A stretch of DNA of 64,000 bases from Spodoptera frugiperda (lineage: Eukaryota; Arthropoda; Insecta; Lepidoptera; Noctuidae): contig NC_064233.1 in assembly GCF_023101765.2 (NCBI RefSeq), forward strand, positions 2,976,001 through 3,040,000, in the 5' to 3' direction. The position numbers were made by a program, and so were the translations under genes. Below the pieces are notes generated by a model that was given only the letters and a program-made list of their open reading frames with translations, was not told the DNA's origin and searched no databases. Shown here in pieces: positions 63,184-64,000 of this stretch (the stretch's first letter is position 1; the number at the start of each line of letters is the position of its first letter).

Positions 63184-64000
63184 CTGGAATTGGAAATACG
63201 TAGAAAGTCAAAGTCAAATTTATTTATTTCAATTAGACCAGGAAGGCACTTTTGAACGTCAAAGCAAATATAATAATATTAATAACGTCAGTCTGTCGGT
63301 CAGTCCTCTAGTGAAGCTATTTGCTCGTTCCAAAGTGTAGATTCCTATGGAGTAGAACGAGCAAGAAACTCCATAGGTTAAGTACTCTTTTCCAATCAGA
63401 TTCACAATACAATTCATGGTTACTTTACACACAAGATGGAAAATATTACATCTTATGTGTAAAGAAGAATCGCGGTGTCCTGAGGGTTAAAGCTCCCTGA
63501 GTAAGAGCCTGGCAAGTACCAATGTGACTTTCCGGAGCAGGTCTACTAAGAGGTCTTGGTGCTCCTTATAGGTACTGAGGATGTCCACCGGGGAGGTTTT
63601 AGTGAGGTAAAAATCCCACACTCCCTCACAGGTGCGTTGCCGTCCTTTTAAAAAGGAGTACGCTCTTTTCTTGAAGGTTTATTATTTATTACATACTTAT
63701 AGGATTGAAATGTGAATATTTGAAATCGTAGAAGTAACAAATACGACGATCTCCAGCCACCGTAAGTGCGGGTTTGCGTACGGCGCGTAATGGTGACTTG
63801 CAAACCCGTGAATGCGGCGCGTCGCGTTCCGCGCACGCCTCAAAGAGCCACCAGACCACCACAGATGGGGTAGTAGGTAGGATGTAGGTGTAGGATCAAG
63901 CATCAGTAGGTCTGATGCTTGATCCAGAGCTGCGTACTACCTAGCGGGTTTACCGGGGCTCCAGCTCGAAAAGCAGGAGTAGGAACGGGGTGGTTTTTAG
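63184..64000. other. Right edge of the window, ZP gene intron or upstream sequence
   Basis: It contains the repeat of 63270-63425, a stretch 63630-63665 (CTTTTTAAAAAGGAGTAC), and repeat B reversed from 63915 to the end (GCTGCGTACTACCTAGCGGG), cut off by the window. No upstream ZP exon was recognised. Confidence 0.4.

Overview
The window is nuclear DNA of an insect, almost certainly a moth or butterfly and probably a noctuid-type lepidopteran. It is AT-rich, genes have short exons with GT-AG introns, and the non-coding DNA is crowded with repeats typical of Lepidoptera: tRNA-headed SINEs, Lep1-type Helitrons, several MITEs and LINE tails. There are no bacterial features. All gene models were built by eye by matching exon ends, splice sites and phases.

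Layout. (1) 462-2165, plus strand: gamma-glutamylaminecyclotransferase (GGACT/AIG2-like), three coding exons. (2) 2166-6710: intergenic, with a roughly 1.2 kb repeat present twice and MITEs. (3) 6711-9296, plus: G-patch protein GPATCH4, four exons. (4) 9642-13507, plus: NDUFA12, a complex I subunit, four exons, with a LINE endonuclease remnant in intron 2. (5) 13508-29555: repeat-rich DNA with a possible non-coding first exon ending at 16661. (6) 29575-52391, plus: a large gene of 16 coding exons encoding a four-pass membrane protein of about 1135 residues, with a long repetitive cytoplasmic tail and a PPPY motif. A second, phase-compatible first exon lies at 32670-32778. (7) Nested on the minus strand in its 6.5 kb intron (39018-45519) are two tandem CCDC113/CFAP263-like ciliary genes (40484-41806 and 43011-44675). 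(8) 52392-60811: intergenic repeats, including a self-similar MITE. (9) 60812-63183, minus: the C-terminal exons of a zona pellucida (ZP) domain protein with a furin-like site.

The most interesting observation is the only intron of the second CCDC113-like gene (43275-43682). It is essentially one copy of a hairpin-shaped repeat family found at about ten other places in the window. The insertion is flanked by a 14-bp direct repeat containing CAG|GTAAAT, so the duplication itself supplies both the splice donor and the acceptor. Splicing restores a sequence that aligns without gaps to the intronless paralogue, which keeps an uninterrupted CAG|GTA at the same codon boundary. This looks like recent intron gain by a transposable element. 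Copies of the family have direct-repeat flanks of about 8-20 bp and an asymmetric A-rich end, suggesting a retroposon rather than a classic MITE.

The housekeeping genes (GGACT, GPATCH4, NDUFA12) are independent neighbours on one strand; nothing indicates a shared pathway. The CCDC113 pair inside the membrane-protein gene is a nested, antisense arrangement whose transcription could interfere with the host gene.
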